Origin: Paralichthys olivaceus
Lineage: Eukaryota > Chordata > Actinopteri > Pleuronectiformes > Paralichthyidae
NCBI RefSeq assembly: GCF_024713975.1
Contig: NC_091099.1
Location: 2,925,001 to 2,989,000 of the forward strand
DNA length: 64,000 nt
Direction of reading: 5' to 3'
Part shown: positions 45,736 through 56,870 of the stretch, one piece after another
How the letters are laid out: every line of letters begins with the position of its first letter
Numbering within the stretch: the stretch's first letter is position 1
Translations under genes and position numbers: made by a program
Notes under the pieces: model-generated
Databases searched by the model: none
Seen by the model: only the letters and a program-made list of their open reading frames with translations
What the model was told of the DNA's origin: nothing

Positions 45736-45749
45736 GTTACCATGGGAAC
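45736..45749 (+). promoter_or_regulatory. RFX X-box upstream of tsnaxip1
   Basis: GTTACCATGGGAAC fits the X-box pattern RYYNYY-AT-RRNRAC at every position. RFX factors bind such sites in promoters of ciliary genes, and TSNAXIP1 is expressed in ciliated cells and testis, so the site fits its neighbour. Occupancy is inferred. Confidence 0.6.
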
Positions 45750-46126
45750 CCATCCACAGTGCTAGCACCTGCGATGCTAATCTCGAGTTGAGTGACCAGG
45801 AGCCAACGCGTTGTCATCGAACCGTCGTGTAACCTCGAGAAATGTCGCCACGCAGAGGTGTCAAACTCCCGCCGCTGCCTCCGTCACGGAAACAGAGGCA
45901 AGTGAGGAAGAAGCAGAAGATGTTTCTTCACCGTCGCTCGGCTCGCCCCGGGTCTCTCCAGTTAGGGCAGGCTCAGGCACTTCCGGTGTCAACTGAATCT
46001 GCCGCTGATGTGTGAATCCAGCCGCCACGCTGTCCGAGAGCCGCACACAAACTCTCCAACAGCCGTGGCAGCCGTGGACAAACGTTCAGCTTGACTTAGC
46101 CCTGTGGTTTTGTTTCAGACTCACGA

Positions 46127-49100
46127 ATGACCACGGAGTTCAGAATAACATTGTGCAGAAACCAGAGGAAGAACCACAAGGAGAAAGTGCGGCGAGAGAG
46201 GTAAGAAAAACATCAACTGGTTTAATTTGATTGCTGCTAAAGATGTTTAGTCAATGTCAATCGAATCAAATGTATTATTTATAGTGTTTTTCTTGGGCTC
46301 CAGCAAATGACAAAAATCTGTACAAAAGCATGTATCATGCAAGAAGCAGCAGAATAATAGTGCAGAATAAAAGTGAGTTGAATATTGCACCTGACATAAA
46401 AAAAAACATAAAAAATGAAAAACTAAAACTGTCATTAAAACCTAAAAACCAGGGTGTAAAATGTACCAGACAAAGTGCAAAGGTTATTGAGATACACAGA
46501 CGAATCACAGTAAAGTCAAACGCCTGTCTTGTCTTTTGTGTGTATGTATCTTTATATACAGTCTATGGTATGTACGTGTTTGTGTGCGCCTTGTTAGTTG
46601 TGTGTTGCAGGCGGCAGTTACATTTACGCCGGCACAGGGAGAAAACCCCGGCTGCTGATGCACATGGAAAGCTATGTGAACAGGGAGCTTCATACTATCA
46701 GTCCCAATGAGCCAAAACACCAGGAACTGAAGCTGCAGGTGCTGTGGTTTATTTTCACAATACAACCAGAGACTATAACATACATGTCCATGTTCAGTGC
46801 ACATATTTTATTGTTTCTCTCTATTGCTTATTTCCATCTGTCTTGGCCACAGGTGTACCGTCATATCTTTGGCTGTTTCATCAAAGAGTTCAAAACCTAC
46901 CAACCCATTCTGTCTGCTATCAAAAAGGAATATGAAAACACTTTAGGTCAGTAGCTCTGCAAAACCCTGCCCAATCATTTAAATCATTTTTTTCAAATTA
47001 TTGCCCTTGTACATTGACTCTTTTGAATGGATTCTGCAAAGAAAATGGCTGCATTTCAATATATTTTCACTTAATTTTTTTTTTCATTGGTTTAGTTTTA
47101 TTTTATAATCTTCAATTTTCAATTGTTCAATTGTCATTTAATGTTTTAACAGTAACGATACAAAATGAAAAAAAATAAGTTGGAGAAGCTTGTTCTTGTT
47201 TTTTTCTATAAATCAACCATCATAAGTGTTGTCAATAATCTTCAGTCCATATAGTATAATAATAGATTCTTTATCTTGCATTAAACATCTGTTCAGCATT
47301 TCAGCAGGATCAAATCCGAGAGCTGGAACCTCTGCGATCTCATCTGCGGCTGGTGAGGGAGGAGTGTGAGAGGAAGATTCAAGCTCGCTTGAGAGAGGAA
47401 CAGGCTGAGATTGGAGCCTTGGAAAGAGAAAAGCAGAAGTTGCAGAGGGACATTGAGGCCACGAGGGAGAAAGAAACGGGGATTCAGGAAGTGGTACATA
47501 CCTCTATTTATTAAGTCATGTGACTTTTAAGGGCTTACAACATGGTGTGATTAATAAACAGATACATTCCTGTTTTTCCAATATTTATTGGAAAATGAAA
47601 AATGTTTTTTTAGTGTCTGTCAGTATTTTTTATAAAAGTTAAGTTCAGATCATAAGGTTGATTTTAGATTAGCCTCCTTTAACACCAGTCACCCTACTAT
47701 CTTCCATTCCTCTCCAGGTAGAACATCTGCAGCATGAACTGTCTAACCAATATCTGCGATACCGGGAGGAGCGTGACGCCCGCAAGTTGCTGATTGGGCA
47801 GCTCAGTTACCTAACAAGAGCTTCTGGGAAAGAGGAGCATGCTGCAGATGAAAATACAGGTGAGCTATGTAGTAGGAAATCACATCACATTAGAAACTCA
47901 CTCACAGACTAAAAATGCCTGGTTAACACAAACCAGTCGACTGGGGGGCTTTTTTCAGTTTTCAAAATCTACTTTGTTACAAAAAAAAAGAGAAGAGGAA
48001 CCTTTTGATATGTCTTTTACATTTTTATATGTGGTGAGGTATTATGTGAGACCAAGTTAAAAAAAATCTTGTCTGTCTTTAAATACAAAGCAAAACGTAT
48101 GATTGATTTCCTGAAGGATTTATTTTATGTTGATAATTTATGAATAAGAGATTTAACCAAATGTGAAAATATAAAACTTAAAAAAACAAGAATATTATGT
48201 TGAGAGCTGTTTCCCTTTTGAAAGAAGACGCCAAAGACCCAGAGGAGCTGCAGCTCGCTCTGAAGGTATGTCGGGAAGACCTGACTACATCCCAGGAGGA
48301 GCTCACCAGGATGAAGGCAGAGTATTGGGATGTTGTGCCACGATGCAACTGGGACAAACTGGAACAAACACACAAGCAGACACTTGTGCAGGTGCCTTAT
48401 ATACTGTACTCACAGTACACTTGTATACAATTCAGTATCTCAGAATTCAGCATTTAAATGATATCCACTTCTGTCCAGTTGAAGACGCTGCAGGGTGACT
48501 TTCATCAGCTGAAGAGTGAGTATGACGCCTTGCTGGAGCTCCACAAAGGAGGTGACGTGCAGGTTGAGGCACTTGACTCCACCACTGTGCAGGTATAGTA
48601 CTTTACTTCACAAGTGGTCACAATATGCAATGTTGATTTTGTATGGAGCTGAGTTTCTCCAATTTCTTTTGTAGGTTGATTTGAGTGTGTCTAAAGGACA
48701 CAGCCAGATTCAGTCCAGCCAGCGTGAGAGCGACACCCTCACTGTCCAGGAGTTTAGGTGACACAAAAGCACACATACGATTATAGTTCAGTTTATTTAT
48801 ACTGTCCAAAAGTACTTACAATCTCAACTACATACAACTACCTCAATTCAGTTCACTACACTACAGGGGTTTGTTGGTGGGAAGCACAGAGACACTGAGA
48901 ACTACACACTGCAATGACAGGAAATGTTATTGATGTCAAAATAAAACAGGGAAATGCAATGTTATGTAGGTTATAGTCATGTTGCACTTCTCTGTCCATT
49001 TTTGTTTATTTCAACTGAGCTGTCTTTGTATGTGTGTAGAGAAGCCGTGAGCTCAGCGTTCCCTCTGAAGTCAGATGAGGAAATCAATGAACTTGTGCCC

Positions 49101-49715
49101 TTGGCTCAGAGTGAAGCAGACAGAAACAATGATGTCATCTCCTCCCAGACACTCTACAGCCTGGTAAGATCCCACAGAGGTTAATCAGAATCAGAATCAG
49201 GGTTTATTGCCGAGTAGATTTACACATACAAGGAATTCTCTATGGTGTGTTTAGTACAGTAAAGTATAGTGTAGTACAGTGTAGAACATGCACATCCTTA
49301 AAGATATACCTACCAATCACAGCAACACACACTACAACAACTGTGATTATTCCACTCAGTAGCGTGTCTGTAGTCTGACTTCTTCTCTCTTGTCTGTTTT
49401 GGAGATTTTAATAACTAAGAAATTCACAGTTATTCAACATCTATTAGCTCCAACTCCAATATGATCCAGTCAGCTTCAGATGTTTTAAGTGCACACAAGT
49501 GGTTCTGGCAGCTCAGGGCCACCTTAATAAGACAGTATGAGACATTATGTTGCTTTAGCCCTTATTTTTTTACCTGTCTGATTCTTTTCTAAAATGTCTC
49601 TTTCTCTACTTTGATTCTCCAACAGCTTGAAGAAGCTGGTGTGGCAGCCCAACCTCCAGTTCTTGACCAATCAGAGGAAAAAGTTGAATCAAATAGTTTT
49701 CCAGCCAGCGACTGA
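46127..49715 (+). CDS. tsnaxip1: Translin-associated factor X-interacting protein 1 (TSNAXIP1), shortened form
   Basis: Exons modelled are 46127-46200, 46618-46738, 46853-46946, 47297-47493, 47718-47859, 48225-48391, 48479-48592, 48675-48757, 49040-49163 and 49626-49715, giving 401 aa. The core matches the human family: VNRELHTISP, then IKEFKTYQPILSAIKKEYEN (TSNAXIP1 N-terminal domain, about residues 45-100), then a long coiled coil (about 100-305) with IRELEPLRSHLRLVREECER and RMKAEYWDVVPR. A short tail contains SSAFPLKSDEEINEL. The human protein is about 658 aa; a block of roughly 150 aa between coiled coil and tail, and the extreme C-terminus, are not found here. Family role: partner of translin-associated factor X, expressed in testis and ciliated cells. 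The first exon is uncertain: the ATG at 46127 stays in frame only through the acceptor before 46618, and its Kozak context is weak. Exons from 46853 onward are secure. Confidence 0.9.
49186..49260 (+). repeat. Dispersed teleost repeat fragment (AATCAGAATCAG type)
   Basis: The string from AATCAGAATCAGGGTTTATT through CACATACAAGGAATTCTCT resembles a repeat I recall as very common in teleost genomes. It lies in the last intron of TSNAXIP1. The class is not assigned here. Confidence 0.6.
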
Positions 49716-49795
49716 TATAAAGTTGTAGTAATATTATTCGTGCCATTCACCTCTATTGTTATGTTCTCCTCACCATATAATGTCTTAGAAAACGC

Positions 49796-49801
49796 ATTAA
49801 A
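49796..49801 (+). terminator. Probable poly-A signal of tsnaxip1
   Basis: ATTAAA lies 81 nt after the stop codon and is followed by a T-rich tract. AATAAA at 50189-50194 is a distal alternative. Confidence 0.45.
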
Positions 49802-50849
49802 AAATGTGATTTTTTTCTTAGTAGTTCAGGTGGACTTATATATTTTTTGCCCTCTTAATCTATTTATTATTTTTCTTGTAAAATGGACAAACTGGACCTG
49901 CACATAACAAAGCCATAGCACTACTTAAGGTAAAAAATATTACACATTGAACCTTTAACCTTGAGTTACCCATTCATTTCCAGACTGCATGAAAAACCAC
50001 ATCACATAGACCACATATGACAGTCATTGCACCCTGCTGTAGACATCCTGTTTACGCTTCATTTAATGCTAGGATTACTGTGTGACAGAGAGGTACGATT
50101 TCCATACAGAAAACCATTTAGAATGACCTGAGTTTGTGTATAAATGTATCTTAAATTATGCTCATATATTCTTGAAGAACAATTATAAAATAAACACAAT
50201 TGTTGATTTGCATAGAAAAGCTTACAAAGTCATCATCAGTCCACATTTAGACAATCTGTCTACAAATCTATGTTTATAAAAACATCTCGATGAGAGATGT
50301 GACTATTATATGCAGGTGACCATGGGAGGAAGCTGCTAGTTTGAAAAAAAAAAAAAACACTGCAAGGATGAATTGTTTCGGAAGAACATGCAACTCTGTG
50401 TAACACAAAGGCACTGAATACAAGTGTTTTTAAAATAGCATCATAATTGAATATTCTAAATAGATTTTAATGTTATTATTATCACTATTGTTGGTGATTT
50501 AACAGATTATTTTATTTTTCTTGTGCACTATGTCTTTGATAGAAAGTAGGCCCCATGACTAATGTTGACACTATGTTCAGATTATCTAGAGGACACTGAT
50601 TTTTTGAAACCTGTTTGTGTTGAAATTAGTATAATTTAAAATTATATAATTTCAAGCAAATGATGTCATGAGATCCATAAACATTACGTTCTTCATAAAA
50701 GAAAACGAAAGGACAATGCACGACTAGATACCACCTGTTGTTGAAGTTTTATTTTGTAGGAGGTGAGGAGACCAGACCAACTGTAGCAGCTGACTATAGG
50801 GTCGAGTTCATTTAAAAAATAAAATGATCAAAGATGAGTCAAAATAAAC

Positions 50850-52067
50850 TACTAATACTATAATAGCAGTATATATACACATATTATAATATAATACGAA
50901 TAGTTATCATTATAAATAATAATGCTGTAATATCAGTATATATACACATATTATAATATAATACGAATAGTTATCATTATAAATAATAATGCTGTAATAT
51001 CAGTATATATACACATATTATAATATAATACGAATAGTTATCATTATAAATAATAATGCTGTAATATCAGTATATATACACATATTATAATATAATACGA
51101 ATAGTTATCATTATAAATAATAATACTATAATAGTAGTATATATACAAATATAATATAATATGAATAGTTATCATTATAATTAATAATACTGTAATAGCA
51201 GTATATACACAAATATTATAATATAATATGAATAGTTATCATTATAAATAATAATACTGTAATAGCAGTATATATACACATATTATAATATAATATGAAT
51301 AGTTATCATTATAAATAATAATACTGTAATAGCAGTATATATATACACACATATTATAATATAATATGAATAGTTATCATTATAATTAATAATACTATAA
51401 TAGCAGTATATACACACATATTATAATATAATATGAATAGTTATCATTATAAATAATAATACTGTAATAGCAGTATATATACACATATTATAATATAATA
51501 GTTATCATTATAAATAATAATACTGTAATAGCAGTATATATACACATATTATAATATAATATGAATAGTTATCATTATAAATAATAATACTGTAATAGCA
51601 GTATATATACACATATTATAATATAATATGAATAGTTATCATTATAAATAATAATACTGTAATAGCAGTATATATATACACACATATTATAATATAATAT
51701 GAATAGTTATCATTATAAATAATAATACTGTAATAGCAGTATATATACACATATTATAATATAATATGAATAGTTATCATTATAAATAATAATACTGTAA
51801 TAGCATTATATATACAAATATTATAATATATGATTTGTTATCATTATAAATAATAATACTGTAATAGCAGTATATATACAATATTATAATATAATATGAA
51901 TAGTTATCATTATAAATAATAATACTATAATAGCAGTATATATACACATATCATAATATAATATGAATAGTTATAATTATAAATAATAATACTATAATAG
52001 CAGTATATATACAATATTATAATATAATATAATAGTTATCATTATAAATAATAATACTGTAATAGCA
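50850..52067. repeat. AT-rich minisatellite, 67-bp unit, about 18 copies
   Basis: Units contain TAGTTATCATTATAAATAAT and GCAGTATATATACACATATT and repeat every 67 bp; for example the GCTG of three successive early copies is at 50924, 50991 and 51058. The first copies carry ATACGAATAG and AATATCAG and are almost identical to each other, while later copies carry ATATGAATAG and AATAGCAG and vary by small indels. The array ends about 30 bp before the NUTF2 promoter block. Confidence 0.95.
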
Positions 52068-52093
52068 CCAACACGACCAACACGAATGTAAAC

Positions 52094-52210
52094 AATCAGT
52101 GACGTGTAATGACTCCATCCCCCATGCTGCACCGCTCCGGTGACGCCGGGCACGTCCCTGGCAGCAGACACCGTGCGATCTGCAGCCGGCGGCCTCGGCG
52201 GTGGTGAGAG
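52094..52210 (+). promoter_or_regulatory. Core promoter and probable noncoding first exon of nutf2
   Basis: A GC-rich block with CRE-like TGACGTG near 52100 and GGTGACGCC near 52138 ends in GGTGAGAG|GTAAGT, a strong donor after 52210. The next acceptor is before the exon carrying the NUTF2 ATG (TTGCAG ending 54547, or CCCAG ending 54537). The first exon is therefore probably about 52140-52210, with a 2.3-kb first intron. The promoter directly abuts the minisatellite to its left. Confidence 0.6.
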
Positions 52211-53410
52211 GTAAGTTGTTATCTCTCATTTCTAGGAAACGCTCGAATGGAGGAGTGAATGGAAACATGTGTGGAAACAGAGCCCGCGACTTTAGCCCGA
52301 CGCTTGAACACGGACAGCGGAGTGTTCGGGGGGAGTCCGGCTGCTCCGGCCCGGGTCAGGGCTCGCGTCGGGCACGCCTATGTAGGGGAGCTATCTCCGG
52401 GCTCCAGAGAGCTGTGACCGCGGGCCCGGAGGAGGCACTTGGAGGAGGCACTTGGAGGAGACGGGGTATTTTTAGCCACCAGCGCACAGGCCAGCGTCAG
52501 ACAACCAGCCCGTGTGTTAGCCCTCGGAAATACCATGTAAACGCTGGCTGACACGAGTCTCACTCGGGATTTTAAACCAGGCTAAGTTAGCAAACAAAAC
52601 AGCCCACAGGCTAGTATTAGCCGGTTAGCTGCTGAGAGGAGCTTCTCCGTTTAATCGACCTCACCAAACCCGATTTCATTTCACCCTCGAACCTAATGTG
52701 AGCTGATGTTTGCTGGGTTTACTCCTCCGGGTTTTTGAGCTCGGGAGCAAGTATGGAGGGTTTGATGAGAGCACATGACCCGTGTTGTCACTTGGAGGCC
52801 TCGGTTAAACTCTGACATGGACACCGTGTGTGTGTGTTCGAAACCCTTTTGCAACACAACCCCATAAATATGTGTGGAATGTGTGCAACACTTTTGAGTT
52901 ACGTGTATTTATATTTAAACCTGTTCTCACGGTTTGTCTTATACTTTAAAATTAGCTTGTTTATGTTGTTTCCCACTACGTTTAATTTGTTTATTTTACT
53001 TTCTCTGGCTTATAAAATACTAATGACACTAATAATAAGAATAATACTAGATTCATTCCATCCATTATCTATACCACTTGTACTGTTATGGTCATCAGGG
53101 ACTGGAGCCACTACTACTACTATAATAATATAATAATACTATAATAACACCAATATAACAATGGTAGATTTAATATCTCTAATATGTTCATTCTATATAA
53201 GGATTTTATTGTTTTATTCTCTTTTATATATTTCTTGAATTGATTTCTAATTTATTTCACTTTTCTTTTCTGTTTTGCTTTTTTGGATTGTTGTCTTTTT
53301 TCTAAATACTGCCTCTAGTGTTAACCCACTGCAAACTGATGAGATAGCGTTTCCTTAGTCCCTGTTTTTACTGAGCGTCTTCATTTCTTAGTGCTCTGCT
53401 AAGCCCTTGC

Positions 53411-53445
<35 letters not shown>

Positions 53446-53509
53446 GCGCGTGCGTGGATGGGTGTGAGTCTGTCTGGGGGAGGTACATGAGTGGCGGAGT
53501 TGTTTTTTT

Positions 53510-53582
53510 TGTTCAGCACTTTGTGTGAGATTTTGATCATATGAAAAGTCCTGTATAAATAAAGGCTGATTAATTGATTGAA
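53510..53582 (+). repeat. LINE-like 3' tail fragment
   Basis: CAGCACTTTGTGTGAG, then GAAAAGTCCTGTATAAATAAAG, then GATTAATTGATTGA. This has the form of the 3' tails of teleost non-LTR retrotransposons (AAGTGCTATATAAATAAAG). It lies in intron 1 of NUTF2. Confidence 0.55.
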
Positions 53583-54558
53583 GGAAAATTAGCCCTAAAT
53601 ATAACAGGGTGTAAACTTAAAGCATGTAAAACACAGATTTGAAATAAAAACAAGATAGACACCATATTCACTTTTTTTAGTCTTCATGTAAAAGTAAGTT
53701 TTGAGGACTGATATAAAAGATGACATCGTAGTCAGTCTGACTAATTGATAACAGAATTTCAGAGCCATCATAATTGCACGGTGCCCCAACTGTAGTTGTA
53801 ATGTTTTATTGCAATGGGAAATTAAAGGCTGTTGCCTGCAGATAGAATAAAAAAATTAAATTGTGCTATTTGATGTGCAGGTCACGACTTTCTAGTCTGT
53901 TGCAATAGAAGCTACAAATACATGGTGTGAGGAGACTGGCTGTTCATTGTGCCAACATTGTCTTACAGCAGACTCGCTACTCACCAGCGGAACGTTATCA
54001 TGTGGTTGTCGTAGCGCTCGGCAGGTTTGACTCATCAATCATCCGAGTGTGGTGTACACAGGGAAGGAGTCGAGCGTACTTGCGGTGCAGTGTATGAACC
54101 AGAAGTCGTCAATTTAATGTGACTCTGGATTGGCTATTTATTTGTAATGTTAATTATTTGTAATGTTATTATATTATAATATTATTTGTAATGTTATTAT
54201 ATTATAATATAATGTAATCTATAAGCCAACTTTATTTGGCTTGCACGTTAAAGAGCAACAGGAGTTGTGCCTCAGTGCTTGAGGCAAATATTCTTGTATT
54301 ATTCAGTTGAACACAGAAAAATATAAAATGTGCATGGCAAAGCTCAGCAATCAATTGAAGCAACAATTATTCATCTGTTAAGGTGTGTTTTTCAGATGTG
54401 TTGTAAACTGGTGACTAGAAGAAATTGTAACATATGATCATTCTCACACTTTAATTTTTCCCCCATGTTTTTTTAATTTTTCTCCGCCTCCCACCATCTC
54501 TCTAACCCGGTCCCCTTCTGTCTCTCCATCTTCCCAGTGTGTTGCAGGGAGATTCAGG

Positions 54559-56042
54559 ATGGTGGACCAGCCTCCGTGGGAGCAGATAGGTTCCAGCTTC
54601 GTGCAGCACTATTACCAGGTGTTTGACTCTGACAGAACACAACTTGGATGCATATATGTGAGTGTACCAGAAACATGTTTTTGTTGAGTTACGAGATGTG
54701 TCATCATAGGGATGGGCTGCAATTGCAGAGATTCGGGGAACGAAATGTAGCAAGTGCTCCTGCTGAGTGGAAGTCAGATTAAAGGTTTTTCATAAGTTCA
54801 GAGATAAATATAAAATAACAAGAATGAAATAATCAATTCACAAAATGTACCTTATTAAACTAAGGCAGAAAAAAAGTGAAGGAATTATGTTATCTTGAAT
54901 TTAATGTGAATATGTTTTTATAAATGTGTGATACACATTCAAAATATCATACGAGATACAAGAGTGTTGCAGCTGCCAAGCAGAGATCGAATAGTAAGGA
55001 CGTCAACAGTGCTAAATACCTGATGAAGTATGTCTAACTGAGATGTTGCATTTACTAACTCATTCCAGGTTAGTAACCTAATAACCACTGTGTTTCTGCT
55101 CCTCACAGATAGATGCATCATGCCTTACGTGGGAAGGACAACAGTTCCAGGGAAAAAGAGCAATTGTTGAGAAGCTCTCTGTGAGTTTGTTTGGTAACGT
55201 ATTGCTTCATACAGAGGTAACAGGTGGTGGGGTGACCCCTAACCTTTTACTGTAAAATCAGTGGATACAGACAGCAGTCGGTAATCTGATTTACCTTTAC
55301 CCTTTCTGGAACATGTATGTGGACATGCATGTGTTTGTGAGTTCAGAGATGATTAATTTACTCTTTCTGTTTTAGTTTTGAGGAAATAGTTAAAGATAAA
55401 TGAGGGGATTCTTGGGTAAATCTTTCAATATCTGTTCTTTTTGAATATTTTTTTCTTGTATCAATAATAGATTTTTGGATTAATCTTTCTCTTATGTTTT
55501 TATCCTGTGTGTGTGTGTTTTTTGCCAGAGTCTCCCCTTCACAAAAATAGCGCATAGTATAACAGCGCAAGATCACCAGCCAACTCCAGACTGCTGCATC
55601 TTGAGTATGGTTGTCGGACAGCTCAAAGTAAGAAGCACAGGCATTCATGCTTTATTCAGAACATAATAAGATTTATTGTTGGACTGTTTGTTTATTTTAG
55701 TTTGATGTTGAAGTTAGTGTATTGGAAACTGTTAAATGTAGTTACGTAACATTTGTCTCCATAGTGTCTGGAGTTTGTATTATCCATTTCAAGAACTATT
55801 TCCTTCTTCTATTTCTTTCACTGAGTTGGATTTAAAATATGCACAGACAAAATACTTCATGTGACTCCATGTGATGCTGCCTCCATCTCAGTCTTTGTCC
55901 TGAACCTCTTCTGTGTGTTTGACTGCAGGCTGACGAAGACCCCATCATGGGATTCCATCAGAGTTTCATCCTCAAGAACATTAACGACGCATGGGTGTGC
56001 ACCAATGACATGTTCAGGCTGGCCATCCACAACTTTGGCTAA
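54559..56042 (+). CDS. nutf2: Nuclear transport factor 2 (NUTF2/NTF2)
   Basis: Coding exons 54559-54657, 55109-55180, 55529-55627 and 55929-56042 join in phase 0 at every junction and give exactly 127 aa, the family length. The protein starts [20 protein letters not shown] and ends [11 protein letters not shown]. It is a single NTF2-like alpha+beta barrel; the conserved core segments [24 protein letters not shown] and [16 protein letters not shown] are intact. The homodimer carries RanGDP from cytoplasm to nucleus and binds FxFG nucleoporins. The ATG has A at -3 and G at +4. A noncoding first exon probably ends at 52210. A poly-A signal lies at 56865-56870, making an 820-nt 3' UTR. A hairpin spans the stop codon. 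Confidence 0.97.
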
Positions 56043-56764
56043 GCCCGCTCCCCACTCTGGTGGGCAGGGGCAGCCAAAGTTAAGGTGCGAAGTATGGATG
56101 GATGGCGGGGAGGGAGGAGTCGAGGATGGAGAGAAGGGGGAAAACTCGTCCCTCCCTCCTGCTGTTTCATTTACGCCTGTCTGGAAAAACAAGCAAACAC
56201 CGAATTTTCGATGTCAATCACTGAACCTCATCCAGGTGGGTTTTCAGGCCACCCCAGCCAGTAGAACTGCAAAGTGTTTGTTACTGAGAGCCGGCCGACC
56301 AATCAGGCGCCCCTGTCTGCCACTCTGCTGATTTGCATGACGCTGGGAGACCCTCATTACGATATCTACACTCAAGCCACCAGAAGGAAAAAACAGCTGA
56401 CCAACGCCATTAACTCATCCTCTGCTCTGCTCCCCACCCTTCGTTACTCTATTCTAACCCGTTCTACTGTTGACTCCACTGCTGTCACCTCAGTTCAGGT
56501 AGCACTGTCGTTGACTGGTTTGTAGATCCATGTTCAGGTCCAGAGTCAGCTTCATCTTCACTTCTGACTTGTGTTGTAATTTGTTTTTAGATGACACTTG
56601 TGCATTGACTTTAGCTTGCCTTAGTGCATTTTACTGATTTTAATATTATTTTAATTCATTGTTAACTTTGCCATGATTCACTCCAGGTTTTTCCCTCGCA
56701 ACCAAAGAATCATGGACAAAGCTTGACCCTGCTGTGTGATATGCTCTGATCTTACATACTCACA

Positions 56765-56767
<3 letters not shown>

Positions 56768-56802
<35 letters not shown>
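56768..56802. repeat. (CT)n microsatellite in nutf2 3' UTR
   Basis: About 17 CT units lie 60 nt before the poly-A signal. Confidence 0.9.
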
Positions 56803-56810
<8 letters not shown>

Positions 56811-56864
56811 GTGTCAACCTCAGACTTTCTCACACGTCTGGCATGGACTACAGCCACGATACAC

Positions 56865-56870
56865 AATAAA
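56865..56870 (+). terminator. Poly-A signal of nutf2
   Basis: AATAAA is followed within 40 nt by a T-rich and GT-rich stretch (GGTTGTGGGTTTGTCT). No other canonical signal lies between the NUTF2 stop and this one. Confidence 0.6.

Larger units (their letters stand above)
44954..46118. promoter_or_regulatory. Head-to-head promoter region between ranbp10 and tsnaxip1
   Basis: About 1.2 kb separates the two divergent start codons. It holds ZNF143-like elements (GCACTGTGGGTACTGTAGTT at 45120-45139 and a second related TGTAGTT element at 45501-45516), a good RFX X-box at 45736-45749, and a CpG-richer stretch near 45690-46080. This layout suggests a shared bidirectional promoter. The exact transcription starts cannot be read from sequence alone. 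Confidence 0.7.

Noticed and set aside
50850..52067. CRISPR-like array
   Set aside because: Units are directly tandem without unique spacers, in a vertebrate genome; it is a minisatellite.
49716..54558. A single-exon THAP11 or a CENPT gene between tsnaxip1 and nutf2
   Set aside because: No THAP zinc-finger or histone-fold coding sequence is visible; the interval is minisatellite, promoter and nutf2 intron 1.
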